Shown here in pieces: positions 8,784 to 14,593 of a DNA stretch of 15,182 nucleotides (its first letter is position 1; each line of letters opens with the position of its first letter). The stretch comes from Vicinamibacteria bacterium. GTDB taxonomy: Bacteria > Acidobacteriota > Vicinamibacteria > Vicinamibacterales > UBA2999. The position numbers and the translations under genes are program-made. The notes under the pieces were generated by a model. The model had not been told where the DNA came from, did not search any database, and saw only the letters and a list, made by a program, of their open reading frames with translations. The DNA lies in NCBI GenBank assembly GCA_025938035.1, contig JAICQE010000109.1, positions 1 to 15,182 on the forward strand. The letters run 5' to 3'.

Positions 8784-9757
8784 CGCACCCTCCCACTCAC
8801 CTCGGGAAGCCGATAATCCCGGTACTTCACGTCGTACCTGGCCTCGAGCGGGCCGGCCGCCGATCCAACACGGAACCGCATCGCCACCGCGTCGGGCAGC
8901 CAGACGTTCGTGAACGGCTCCGCCATCTGCATCGTCGCCCGCGAGCTCTCGACGCGGACGATCGACCGCCCCGGCAGAAAATCCATGTCCTGGAAGCGGA
9001 ACTCGTAGCGCAGGATCTGACGCTCTCTCGGATCCACCCAGAGCGTGGCCAGCGCCACCTTGTTCATCTTCCGCTCGATGTCGGCTTCCAGCTCGTCGCC
9101 CTTGTCGCACTTCTCCTTGGCGTCCTTCTGCCGGCATGGGCGCTTGTCCGCGTCGTCGAACAGCTGCTTCGGGTAGTACTCGATCTTCAGCACGTCGCGA
9201 TCGAGCATGCGCTCGCGCCCGGCCAGGGCGTACTGTCCCTGATCGAACTTGAATTCCATGAAGTTCGCCGAGCGGATGAATCCCGGCTCGAACGTCTGGC
9301 TGATCACGTCTTCGACGGATCCGGTCAGCAGCGCATCGGTCTGGACCGCGAGCGGAGCCGGCACGTCGCCTTCAGCCCGCGCGCCCGCCCTGGCCCGGCC
9401 GGATTGGCGCTCCTTTCGCCGCTTCTCGGAGTTCTGAGCGTTCTTCAACCACTCGTCTTCCTCGCGCCGGCGGCGGTCCTCGTCGATGGCCACGCCGTCT
9501 GCTTTCAGCGGACTGCGGACGAAGAATCCTTCGCGCGGGAACCAGAGGTATTCGCGCTCGAAGCCGAAGAGCCGGAACACCGCAAGGGCCGTGATCTGCA
9601 GGGTTTCCCGCTCCGTCAGCGTGTACTGCTGGAGCTTCTTCCAGTTGTCGTCCCGGCGGGTGAGGACGTCGGACATCAGCGCGTCGAGGTCCGACTGCGC
9701 AGAGGGGTAGGCGACGATCGCCGCGGCAAGGCACACGGCGGGGAGAAGGATCCGCAT
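8780..9757 (-). CDS. Secreted protein of unknown function, coupled to the Omp85-like gene
   Basis: 325 residues from ATG 9757, chosen over ATG 9799 because GGAG sits 4 nt upstream and the protein then opens with a clean signal peptide (residues 1-20, cleavage near PSA-Q21). The mature part starts with a helix (DALMSDVLTRRDDNWKKLQQ), then a long charged linker (about 95-130), then a beta-rich half. Conserved stretches shared with its paralogue at 10541-11485 include FDQGQYALAGR (171-181), DVLKIEYYP (188-196), KVALATLWVD (233-242) and PFTNVWLP (281-288). The strand pattern recalls LolA-like or lipoprotein-sorting folds, without proof. It differs from its paralogue by an insert with two cysteines (C208, C217). 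Its stop overlaps the Omp85-like start, suggesting the two work together at the outer membrane. Confidence 0.85.
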   Translation of the reverse strand: MRILLPAVCLAAAIVAYPSAQSDLDALMSDVLTRRDDNWKKLQQYTLTERETLQITALAVFRLFGFEREYLWFPREGFFVRSPLKADGVAIDEDRRRREEDEWLKNAQNSEKRRKERQSGRARAGARAEGDVPAPLAVQTDALLTGSVEDVISQTFEPGFIRSANFMEFKFDQGQYALAGRERMLDRDVLKIEYYPKQLFDDADKRPCRQKDAKEKCDKGDELEADIERKMNKVALATLWVDPRERQILRYEFRFQDMDFLPGRSIVRVESSRATMQMAEPFTNVWLPDAVAMRFRVGSAAGPLEARYDVKYRDYRLPEVSGRVR

Positions 9758-9829
9758 ACAACTCCGAGAGGCAGGCGCTGGCTGGTGTGTATTACGCATC
9801 TGGCGTCAAACCGGGTGCATCGGGCGAAA

Positions 9830-9851
9830 CCTTGGAAATTCCTTGGGATTG
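9830..9851. promoter_or_regulatory. Candidate operator in the divergent gap
   Basis: Two near-identical 11-bp direct units, CCTTGGAAATT (9830-9840) and CCTTGGGATTG (9841-9851), contain the small palindrome GGAAATTCC (9834-9842). An 11-bp period is about one helical turn. It sits between two divergent genes (starts 9757 and 9906), where a shared regulator could bind. No promoter hexamers are convincing; this is tentative. Confidence 0.25.
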
Positions 9852-9905
9852 TCCTGCATCTTTCGCGGCCCGGTGCTCGTAATCGTGTTCGAGGAGGCTG
9901 GAAAT

Positions 9906-10514
9906 ATGCGGACGACCGTAATCCCCGTCTACCGGAACCGCTCGACGCGGTTCCTTGTGGCGGCGGCGCTGGCGTTGCTCGTGGCTGGATCCACGGCCGA
10001 GGCGGCGGAAGTGACGGAACGCCAGTTCGTGTCCGGCGGAACCGTTCGTCTGGAGCTGGACGCCGGGGAATACGAGGTCGTCGGGTCGCGCGACGATCGC
10101 ATCCGCGTCACCTGGGACGACGGGCAGAGGAACACGGAAGTGTCGCTGCGGATCGACGTCAAGGCCCAGCGGGCGACGGTGCGCACCGACACGCCCTGGA
10201 ACGACGGCGCCAAGGTTCGAATCGAACTGCCGCGCCGCACGAACATCGTCGTCAGGCTGACGGCGGGCGACCTGGAGATCAGCGGAATCGAGGGGAGCAA
10301 GGACATCTCGGCCCACGCCGGCGACGTGACGATCGACGTCGGCTCTCGCGACCAGTATCGCTATGCGACGGCCTCGGTCCGCGTCGGCGATTTGAACGCG
10401 GACGCGTTCAACGTCCACAAGGAAGGATTGTTCAGATCGTTCGAGTGGACGGGAACAGGAAAGTACGAACTGCGCGCGCACCTGACCGTTGGGGATCTGC
10501 GGCTCGACCGCTGA
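9906..10514 (+). CDS. Secreted auto-adhesin-like (DUF4097-like) beta-repeat protein
   Basis: 202 residues. ATG 9906 is chosen because AGGAGG (9892-9897) lies 8 nt upstream; the longer frame from 9843 has no such site. A basic N-terminus and hydrophobic core (about 16-28) form a signal peptide with cleavage around AEA-AEV (32-35). The mature protein repeats a beta-turn motif about every 18-20 residues: DAGEYEVVGS, TAGDLEISGIEG, HAGDVTIDVG, RVGDLNADAF and TVGDLRLDR. This is the pattern of the DUF4097 / head GIN-domain right-handed beta helix. Such proteins are envelope-associated and of unclear function. It lies between the two paralogous minus-strand genes, divergent from one and convergent with the other. 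Confidence 0.8.
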   Translation: MRTTVIPVYRNRSTRFLVAAALALLVAGSTAEAAEVTERQFVSGGTVRLELDAGEYEVVGSRDDRIRVTWDDGQRNTEVSLRIDVKAQRATVRTDTPWNDGAKVRIELPRRTNIVVRLTAGDLEISGIEGSKDISAHAGDVTIDVGSRDQYRYATASVRVGDLNADAFNVHKEGLFRSFEWTGTGKYELRAHLTVGDLRLDR

Positions 10515-10519
10515 TCGTG

Positions 10520-10541
10520 GCTTCCGCCTTAAGGCGGAAGC
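10520..10541. terminator. Perfect 22-bp palindrome between convergent genes, possible bidirectional terminator
   Basis: Two 11-bp arms, the first GCTTCCGCCTT, meet directly with no spacer and reach into the minus-strand stop codon (10541-10543). It fills the 26-bp gap between convergent genes ending at 10514 and 10541. RNA from either strand can fold into a strong GC-rich hairpin, but there is no U-tract. I recall similar palindromes scattered through Acidobacteriota genomes, so it may equally be a REP-like dispersed element. Confidence 0.6.
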
Positions 10542-11485
10542 TACTTAATGCGCTGTTCGACCGTCGCCAGGCGGTAGTCGTAGTACTCGCTCGTGTATCG
10601 CCCCTGGACGTTGCCGCCGGCGAACGCCATATCGAATCCAATCCGCACGGTTTTCGGGAGCCAGACGCCTTCGAACGGCTGGCTCATTTCCATCGACGCA
10701 TTCAGTTCCTCGAGGCGCATCAGCCACGCACCGGGGAAGAAGCTGGCGTCCACGTTGCTGAAGTCGTACTTCACGATCTGCCGATCGCCCTGGTCGATCC
10801 ACAGCGTGACGAGCGACACCTTGTTCATCTGCCGGCCGATCTCCTTGTTGCGCTCGCGCAGCTGCCGGTTGGGCCTGCCGCGGCCGCCGGTGAACATGCG
10901 CGTCGGGTAGTACTCGACCTTCAGCACGTCGCGCCCGAGGTATTGGTCCCGCCCCGCGAGCGCGTACTGGCCCTGCTCGAACTTGAAGTCGAGGAAATAC
11001 GCGGCCGATACGAAGCCAGGTTCCAGCGTGTCGCGCAGCGCGGTTTCGACGTTGGCGTTGATGCCACCCGGGCCGAAGGTGATCTCTGTCCGCGCCGGAT
11101 CGTCTGTTTCTTTCCCGGCGCGTGCTTCAGCGCGCCGCTTTTCGCGGTACTGCTCGCGCGCCAGCCAGATCGCCTCCTGCCGCCGGCGCTGCTCCTCGCC
11201 GATCCTCACGCCGTCCGCCGTCAGCGGGCTCTTGATGAAAAACCCGTCGCGCGGGAACCATTGATATTCGCGCTTGAAGCCGTAGATTCTCCGCCCGTCG
11301 AGCGCCGTCACCTCCATCGACTCGCGCTCTTCGAGTACGTACTGCTGCAGCTTCTTCCAATTCTCGTCGCGCTTGAGCAGCACGCTCCCCATCAGCGTAT
11401 CGAGATCCGTTTGCGCCGCCGGGGTTCCACCGGTTGCCGCGACGAGCGCGCACGCCACGATCAAGAGTCGTCGTGTCACAGCCAT
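10541..11485 (-). CDS. Secreted protein of unknown function, paralogue of 8780-9757
   Basis: 314 residues with a signal peptide (MAVTRRLLIVACALVAATG; cleavage near PAA-Q25). It is collinear over its whole length with the 8780-9757 protein: ENWKKLQQYVLEERES, GFKREYQWFPRDGFFIKSP, FEQGQYALAGRDQYLGRDVL, VEYYP, MNKVSLVTLWID, QPFEGVWLP and YYDYRL all have counterparts. It lacks the Cys-containing insert and has instead a basic stretch (RGRPNRQLRERNK). The C-terminal half is beta-rich and could be LolA-like; the function is unknown. It begins 7 bp after the stop of the GNAT gene, so they are probably co-transcribed; the ribosome-binding site is weak. Unlike its paralogue it is not coupled to an Omp85 gene. 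Confidence 0.85.
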   Translation of the reverse strand: MAVTRRLLIVACALVAATGGTPAAQTDLDTLMGSVLLKRDENWKKLQQYVLEERESMEVTALDGRRIYGFKREYQWFPRDGFFIKSPLTADGVRIGEEQRRRQEAIWLAREQYREKRRAEARAGKETDDPARTEITFGPGGINANVETALRDTLEPGFVSAAYFLDFKFEQGQYALAGRDQYLGRDVLKVEYYPTRMFTGGRGRPNRQLRERNKEIGRQMNKVSLVTLWIDQGDRQIVKYDFSNVDASFFPGAWLMRLEELNASMEMSQPFEGVWLPKTVRIGFDMAFAGGNVQGRYTSEYYDYRLATVEQRIK

Positions 11486-11492
11486 TAAGACT

Positions 11493-12047
11493 TCATTCGG
11501 GGTCCGGCGGCCGTTCGAGCCGGGCCAGGTTCGTAATCTCGAACACGACGGACTCCGCCGGCTGGCCGTGGAGCGGCCGGACCTCGCGGCGATCCGTCAG
11601 CACGCCGCCGATCTTCAGCATCGCCTTCTGCGAACGGATGTTCGTGACGCCGACGATGAAAACCACGCGGTCAACGAATTGGAAGGCGTGCCGCAGCATC
11701 AACCGCTTCATCTCTCTGTTGAATCTGCCGCCCCAGTACGCGCGCGCCAGAAACGTCCAGCCGATCTCCAGTTCGTCCTGCGGCGGGCCGTGCCAGACAT
11801 ACCGCGACGATCCGATCATCCGTCCCGTTGCGCGATCCAGTACGGCCAGCGCGCCGCGCGATTCGATCGCCGTGCGAAAGAACTCGCGGAACACCGGCTC
11901 CGTGTAACGTTCGCGATCGGGATGGCCGGCCCAGATCAACGGATCCGAGGCCACCGCAAACAGCGCGTTCCAATCGTCTGCCCGGAGCGGCCGCAGTTGA
12001 AGCAGCTCGCCCTCGAGCTGCGGCTGCAGATCGAGCGTCATCGTCAT
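11493..12047 (-). CDS. GNAT family N-acetyltransferase (RimJ/RimL-like)
   Basis: 184 residues from ATG 12047; a GTG at 12056 and an ATG at 12041 are alternatives, with only a weak GAAGAG upstream. The Acetyltransf_3 fold is seen from LQLRPLRADDWNALFAVASDP near the N-terminus, through the beta4/beta5 region (MIGSSRYVW, ELEIGWTFL) and the acetyl-CoA-binding turn ARAYWGGRFNREMKRLMLRHAF, to VGVTNIRSQKAMLKIGGVL. It would transfer acetyl from acetyl-CoA to an amine; the substrate (a protein N-terminus or a small molecule) cannot be told. It is cytoplasmic, the first gene ahead of the secreted protein 10541-11485, and divergent from the TIGR03435 gene with a 60-bp gap. Confidence 0.9.
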   Translation of the reverse strand: MTMTLDLQPQLEGELLQLRPLRADDWNALFAVASDPLIWAGHPDRERYTEPVFREFFRTAIESRGALAVLDRATGRMIGSSRYVWHGPPQDELEIGWTFLARAYWGGRFNREMKRLMLRHAFQFVDRVVFIVGVTNIRSQKAMLKIGGVLTDRREVRPLHGQPAESVVFEITNLARLERPPDPE

Positions 12048-12107
12048 GCTCTTCACTCTAAGGGTACGTTACGCCAACCAACCAAGCGTTGTAGCGTCTA
12101 ACAGCCC

Positions 12108-12932
12108 ATGCAAGGCGCGGTGCCGCGGCTCATCGTTCTCACCTTATCCGCTGGCGCGGCGGTCCTGAACGGACAGCAGGTTCAGCCGGTCAATCCGAAC
12201 GAGAAAGCCGCGTTCGAACTGACCTCGGTCAAGCGCAATACCAGTGGAGAAGGAAGAACCAGCACCCGCGCGCAGCCGAACGGCGGTTGGAGCGCGACCA
12301 ACGTCAGGCTGCGAGCTGTCATCGCACGGGCGTACGAAGTGCGGGAGTTTCAGGTCGACGGCGCTCCCGACTGGGTCAATTTCGACCGGTTCGACATCGT
12401 CGGCCGGGGGCCGGAGGGCACGCCGAACAGCCGGCGATTCGCGATGCTCCGCGCGATGCTGGCAGACCGGTTCAAGCTCGTCACACATGTCGAGACCAGA
12501 GAACAGCCGCTCTATGTGCTGACGCTCGCGCGTCCAGACGGACGGCTCGGTCCGCAGCTGAAGCGCTCCACGTTGCCATGCGCCGCGCAGACCACTCCTC
12601 AGCCGGGCAGCGACTGCGGCGTCGACACGTCCACCGACAACAGGTTCGGAACGATGTCCGCGAAAGGCGTGCCGATGGACAACATCGCCGCCGCGCTCGC
12701 CAACTTCGCCGTCAATCGCACCGTCGTCAACCGCACGGGCCTCGAAGGCGCGTTCGATGCGGAACTACGTTTCGCGACTGAAGGCGCCGCGCTCGCCGTG
12801 GCCAATCGCAGCGACGATGCATCGTCGATCTTCACTGCCGTTCAGGAACAACTGGGATTGAAACTGCAATCCGATCGCGGCCCCGTGCCGTTCATCGTGA
12901 TCGACAGCGTCCAGCAACCGACGCCCGACTGA
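12108..12932 (+). CDS. TIGR03435 family secreted protein
   Basis: 274 residues with an N-terminal signal (hydrophobic core about 7-20, cleavage near LNG-QQ). It matches the Acidobacteria-enriched TIGR03435 family: FELTSVKRN (35-43, family form FEVASVKPN), LRAVIARAYEVREFQVDGAPDW (67-88), FDIVGRGP, a leucine/arginine-rich MLRAMLADRFKLVTHVETREQPLYVLTLA stretch, and the late QEQLGLKLQSDRGPVPFIVIDSVQQPTPD ending. Length is typical of the family. The function is unknown; it is expected to be exported. The start is the first ATG; no good Shine-Dalgarno is visible. It converges with the PD40 gene downstream. Confidence 0.92.
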   Translation: MQGAVPRLIVLTLSAGAAVLNGQQVQPVNPNEKAAFELTSVKRNTSGEGRTSTRAQPNGGWSATNVRLRAVIARAYEVREFQVDGAPDWVNFDRFDIVGRGPEGTPNSRRFAMLRAMLADRFKLVTHVETREQPLYVLTLARPDGRLGPQLKRSTLPCAAQTTPQPGSDCGVDTSTDNRFGTMSAKGVPMDNIAAALANFAVNRTVVNRTGLEGAFDAELRFATEGAALAVANRSDDASSIFTAVQEQLGLKLQSDRGPVPFIVIDSVQQPTPD

Positions 12933-12965
12933 TCCTCGATCCCCGATCCCCGGTCCCCGGTCCCG
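12931..12965. repeat. Tandem heptamers (GATCCCC/GGTCCCC) between convergent genes
   Basis: Five consecutive 7-mers GATCCTC, GATCCCC, GATCCCC, GGTCCCC and GGTCCCG begin immediately after or within the TIGR03435 stop and end 5 bp before the PD40 stop. Without inverted arms they are not a hairpin. A closely related array in the same orientation lies at 13934-13961 on the other side of the PD40 gene. Confidence 0.8.
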
Positions 12966-12970
12966 TCCCG

Positions 12971-13876
12971 TTACGGCACCGGAAACAACATCAAGTACTG
13001 CGTCCCGTTCGGCAGCAGGTCGTACTGACGGCGGTACTCGGCCTGCGCGAAGCCTTTGATCGGCAGTGCCACGGGACTGCCGGCAGCCGAGGGACCATCC
13101 AGATTCAGGTCAACTCGGAATAGCTGGCGGCCGCGATCGAACGACAACGATTTTCCACCTGGCAGCCACAGCGGATGCGATCCGCCCTCGGTCGTGATTT
13201 GGAAACGCTTTGCGGCGGGCGGCAGCGACATGAGCCATACTTCGTAACGGCCGGTCTCGTTCGACGCGTACGCCATCCACTTGCCGTCGGGCGATACCGC
13301 GCTGCTGTGCTGCGCGGTGCCAGGCAGGTCCACCACCGGCGTCACTTTTCGCGTCTTCACGTCCATGAACGCGATGCCGTAATCGTCGTTCCCGGCTCGC
13401 GTCAGGGTCAGAAAGCGGAGCGTTGCACCGCCGTCATTCCACCCTTCCGCGGCGCGCGCGTCGATCAGGTGCTCCGCCTCACCGGTGCCATCCGCGCGAC
13501 GCCAGTAGATGCCGTCCGGGCGATCGCCCGACGCGATGAACGCAAGGCGCTGCCCGTCCGGCGTCCACATCGGCGCCCAGTTCAGCGGCGCGCCCGTGCT
13601 CGGCAGCGGACGGCGATTCGCGATGTTCGCGAAGTCGGCAACCCACAGTCGTCCGCCATCCGGGCCTTTCGGATCGCGCGTCTCGAATGCGACCTGTCTG
13701 CCGTCGGGAGAAACCCTCGGCGCGTAAACGGAGGCCGGCAGCCGGCCAAGGATCTTCTGCGTCCCGTCCATGTCCACGAGCGTCAGGTCATAGCCGCTCG
13801 GCGCTTGTCCTGCGAGAACGGTTGCGAGCGCTCCGAGAAGGGCACACGCCACGACCGTCACGAATCTGTTTTCCAT
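12971..13876 (-). CDS. Secreted PD40/TolB-like beta-propeller protein
   Basis: 301 residues from ATG 13876, where a signal peptide begins (MENRFVTVVACALLGALATV; cleavage near LAG-Q). A longer frame up to 14092 would add a repeat-encoded, low-complexity leader and is rejected. WD40-like PD40 blades are visible: YAPRVSPDGRQVAFETRD, WAPMWTPDGQRLAFIASGD, HSSAVSPDGKWMAYASNE and HPLWLPGGKSLSFDR, ending QYDLLPNGTQYLMLFPVP. That tail is like the C-termini of Acidobacteriota Ser/Thr kinases carrying TolB propellers, but no kinase domain is present here. It is likely periplasmic or extracellular and ligand- or protein-binding; the partner is unknown. It is flanked on both sides by GATCCC-type heptamer arrays. 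Confidence 0.87.
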   Translation of the reverse strand: MENRFVTVVACALLGALATVLAGQAPSGYDLTLVDMDGTQKILGRLPASVYAPRVSPDGRQVAFETRDPKGPDGGRLWVADFANIANRRPLPSTGAPLNWAPMWTPDGQRLAFIASGDRPDGIYWRRADGTGEAEHLIDARAAEGWNDGGATLRFLTLTRAGNDDYGIAFMDVKTRKVTPVVDLPGTAQHSSAVSPDGKWMAYASNETGRYEVWLMSLPPAAKRFQITTEGGSHPLWLPGGKSLSFDRGRQLFRVDLNLDGPSAAGSPVALPIKGFAQAEYRRQYDLLPNGTQYLMLFPVP

Positions 13877-14338
13877 ATGTCTCACGTCCGCGCTGCGTTT
13901 GACGTGTGGTTCCGATCGTTGGTTCGAGCATTCTGATCCCTGATCCCTGATCCCTGATCCCGAGCCGCGAGGCGGCGAAGGCGGGCGCGGGGAAGGTTTC
14001 AGGCCTCCCCCGGGTGCATAGGTAGGGTGCTCGGAAGGTTGGTTCCCCGCCACTTTCGCTGCGAGGGTGGGTAACTTTCGAACTCTGGCCACCTATAGAG
14101 CAGGCGCTGTGCCAAACCGGGCACGGCGCGAAATCCTCAATAAAGATGCGGAAAGCGCCTTTCGTGACGTCCTTCTGAGCAGTGGTTTACCCAGCGGTAG
14201 GAGCGGTTGAGCTGCTCGGTGGGTAGCGCGACGCCTAGATGCGCTGCCAAACGGGCTCTCGGGCACATGAAGGCACCGCGGCATCTGCCCTAAGTTCCCC
14301 CAACTCGTTGATCCGCTTGGTTCTGTCGGCGACAATAG
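13877..14338. other. Gap without recognisable gene (462 bp)
   Basis: No credible coding sequence: the open frames here lack domain signals and good starts. It holds the GATCCCT heptamers (13934-13961), a G-rich stretch (about 13962-14010), and from about 14011 a region with base use unlike the flanking genes and no strong repeat. No tRNA cloverleaf or rRNA piece was found by eye. GAGCAG at 14177-14182 can pair with the later CTGCTC (14213-14218), a weak hairpin only. Confidence 0.6.
13934..13961. repeat. Tandem heptamer array TGATCCC x4
   Basis: Four perfect 7-bp copies of TGATCCC, upstream of the PD40 gene on its coding strand. The same family in the same orientation lies at 12931-12965 beyond the gene's 3' end. 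No inverted arm was found nearby. Confidence 0.9.
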
Positions 14339-14354
14339 TAGCTATATAGCGAGT
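14339..14354. promoter_or_regulatory. NrdR box 1 (degenerate)
   Basis: The 16-mer reads TAGCTATATAGCGAGT. Its core CTATATAGCG matches the published NrdR core CWATATATWG at 8 of 10 positions by hand count. It is paired with a better box after a 15-bp linker, the known tandem arrangement (31 bp centre to centre). It lies about 240 bp ahead of the ribonucleotide reductase start. Confidence 0.65.
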
Positions 14355-14369
14355 GCCCTAATAGGGAAG

Positions 14370-14385
14370 GCGCAATATATTGTGG
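14370..14385. promoter_or_regulatory. NrdR box 2 (perfect core)
   Basis: The 16-mer GCGCAATATATTGTGG contains CAATATATTG (14373-14382), a perfect palindrome that fits the NrdR core CWATATATWG at every position. Known biology: NrdR is an ATP/dATP-sensing repressor of ribonucleotide reductase genes that binds two such boxes on one face of the DNA. A TTGACA element begins 8 bp downstream, so binding here would block the promoter. Confidence 0.8.
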
Positions 14386-14393
14386 TTTGCTGC

Positions 14394-14422
14394 TTGACAA
14401 AGGGGATCTGCAGGCGCACTCT
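14394..14422 (+). promoter_or_regulatory. Candidate sigma-70 promoter for the ribonucleotide reductase
   Basis: A consensus -35 TTGACA (14394-14399) is followed after 17 bp by CACTCT (14417-14422), a weak -10 keeping the conserved second A and last T. Transcription would begin near 14429 and leave a leader of about 165 nt. Its place directly after the NrdR boxes supports it. Confidence 0.5.
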
Positions 14423-14425
14423 AGG

Positions 14426-14551
14426 GCCTCGCGCTCACAGCCTGATGACGCGAGGCAATCCCAGGGTCTGACGTCATCAGAACGATAGCCAGAGCGCCCA
14501 TCACGACATTTGAAACGGTTGCGAGGTCGCGCCGCCAACCGGCGGTGATGG
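14426..14551 (+). promoter_or_regulatory. Structured 5' leader of the ribonucleotide reductase gene
   Basis: Several hairpins can form in the leader. Stem A is GCCTCGCG (14426-14433) with CGCGAGGC (14449-14456). Stem B is CTGATGACG (14442-14450) with CGTCATCAG (14472-14480); it shares bases with stem A, so the two cannot both be complete. Stem C is CCATCAC (14498-14504) with GTGATGG (14545-14551), enclosing CCGCC-AACC-GGCGG (14532-14545) or GGTTG/CAACC (14517-14521/14536-14540). The alternative pairings suggest a switch, but I see no cobalamin-riboswitch B12 box, so no class is assigned. Confidence 0.4.
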
Positions 14552-14593
14552 CCACGTTTTGGGCTGAACGATCACGTCAAGCGGAGGAAATAC

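Noticed and set aside
8732..11488. 918-residue open frame on the plus strand
   Set aside because: It lies mostly antisense to genes with signal peptides and family motifs, is Arg/Pro/His-rich, and results from high third-position GC in the true genes.
13877..14092. N-terminal extension of the PD40 protein
   Set aside because: It is low-complexity and partly encoded by the TGATCCC array, and would bury the clear signal peptide that begins at 13876.
14093..14538. Two minus-strand open frames of about 80 codons
   Set aside because: No domain signal, ribosome-binding site or compositional support, and they overlap the NrdR boxes and promoter of nrdJ.
14386..14593. Cobalamin riboswitch upstream of nrdJ
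   Set aside because: The gene context fits, but no B12-box-like core could be found by eye; only generic hairpins are supported.
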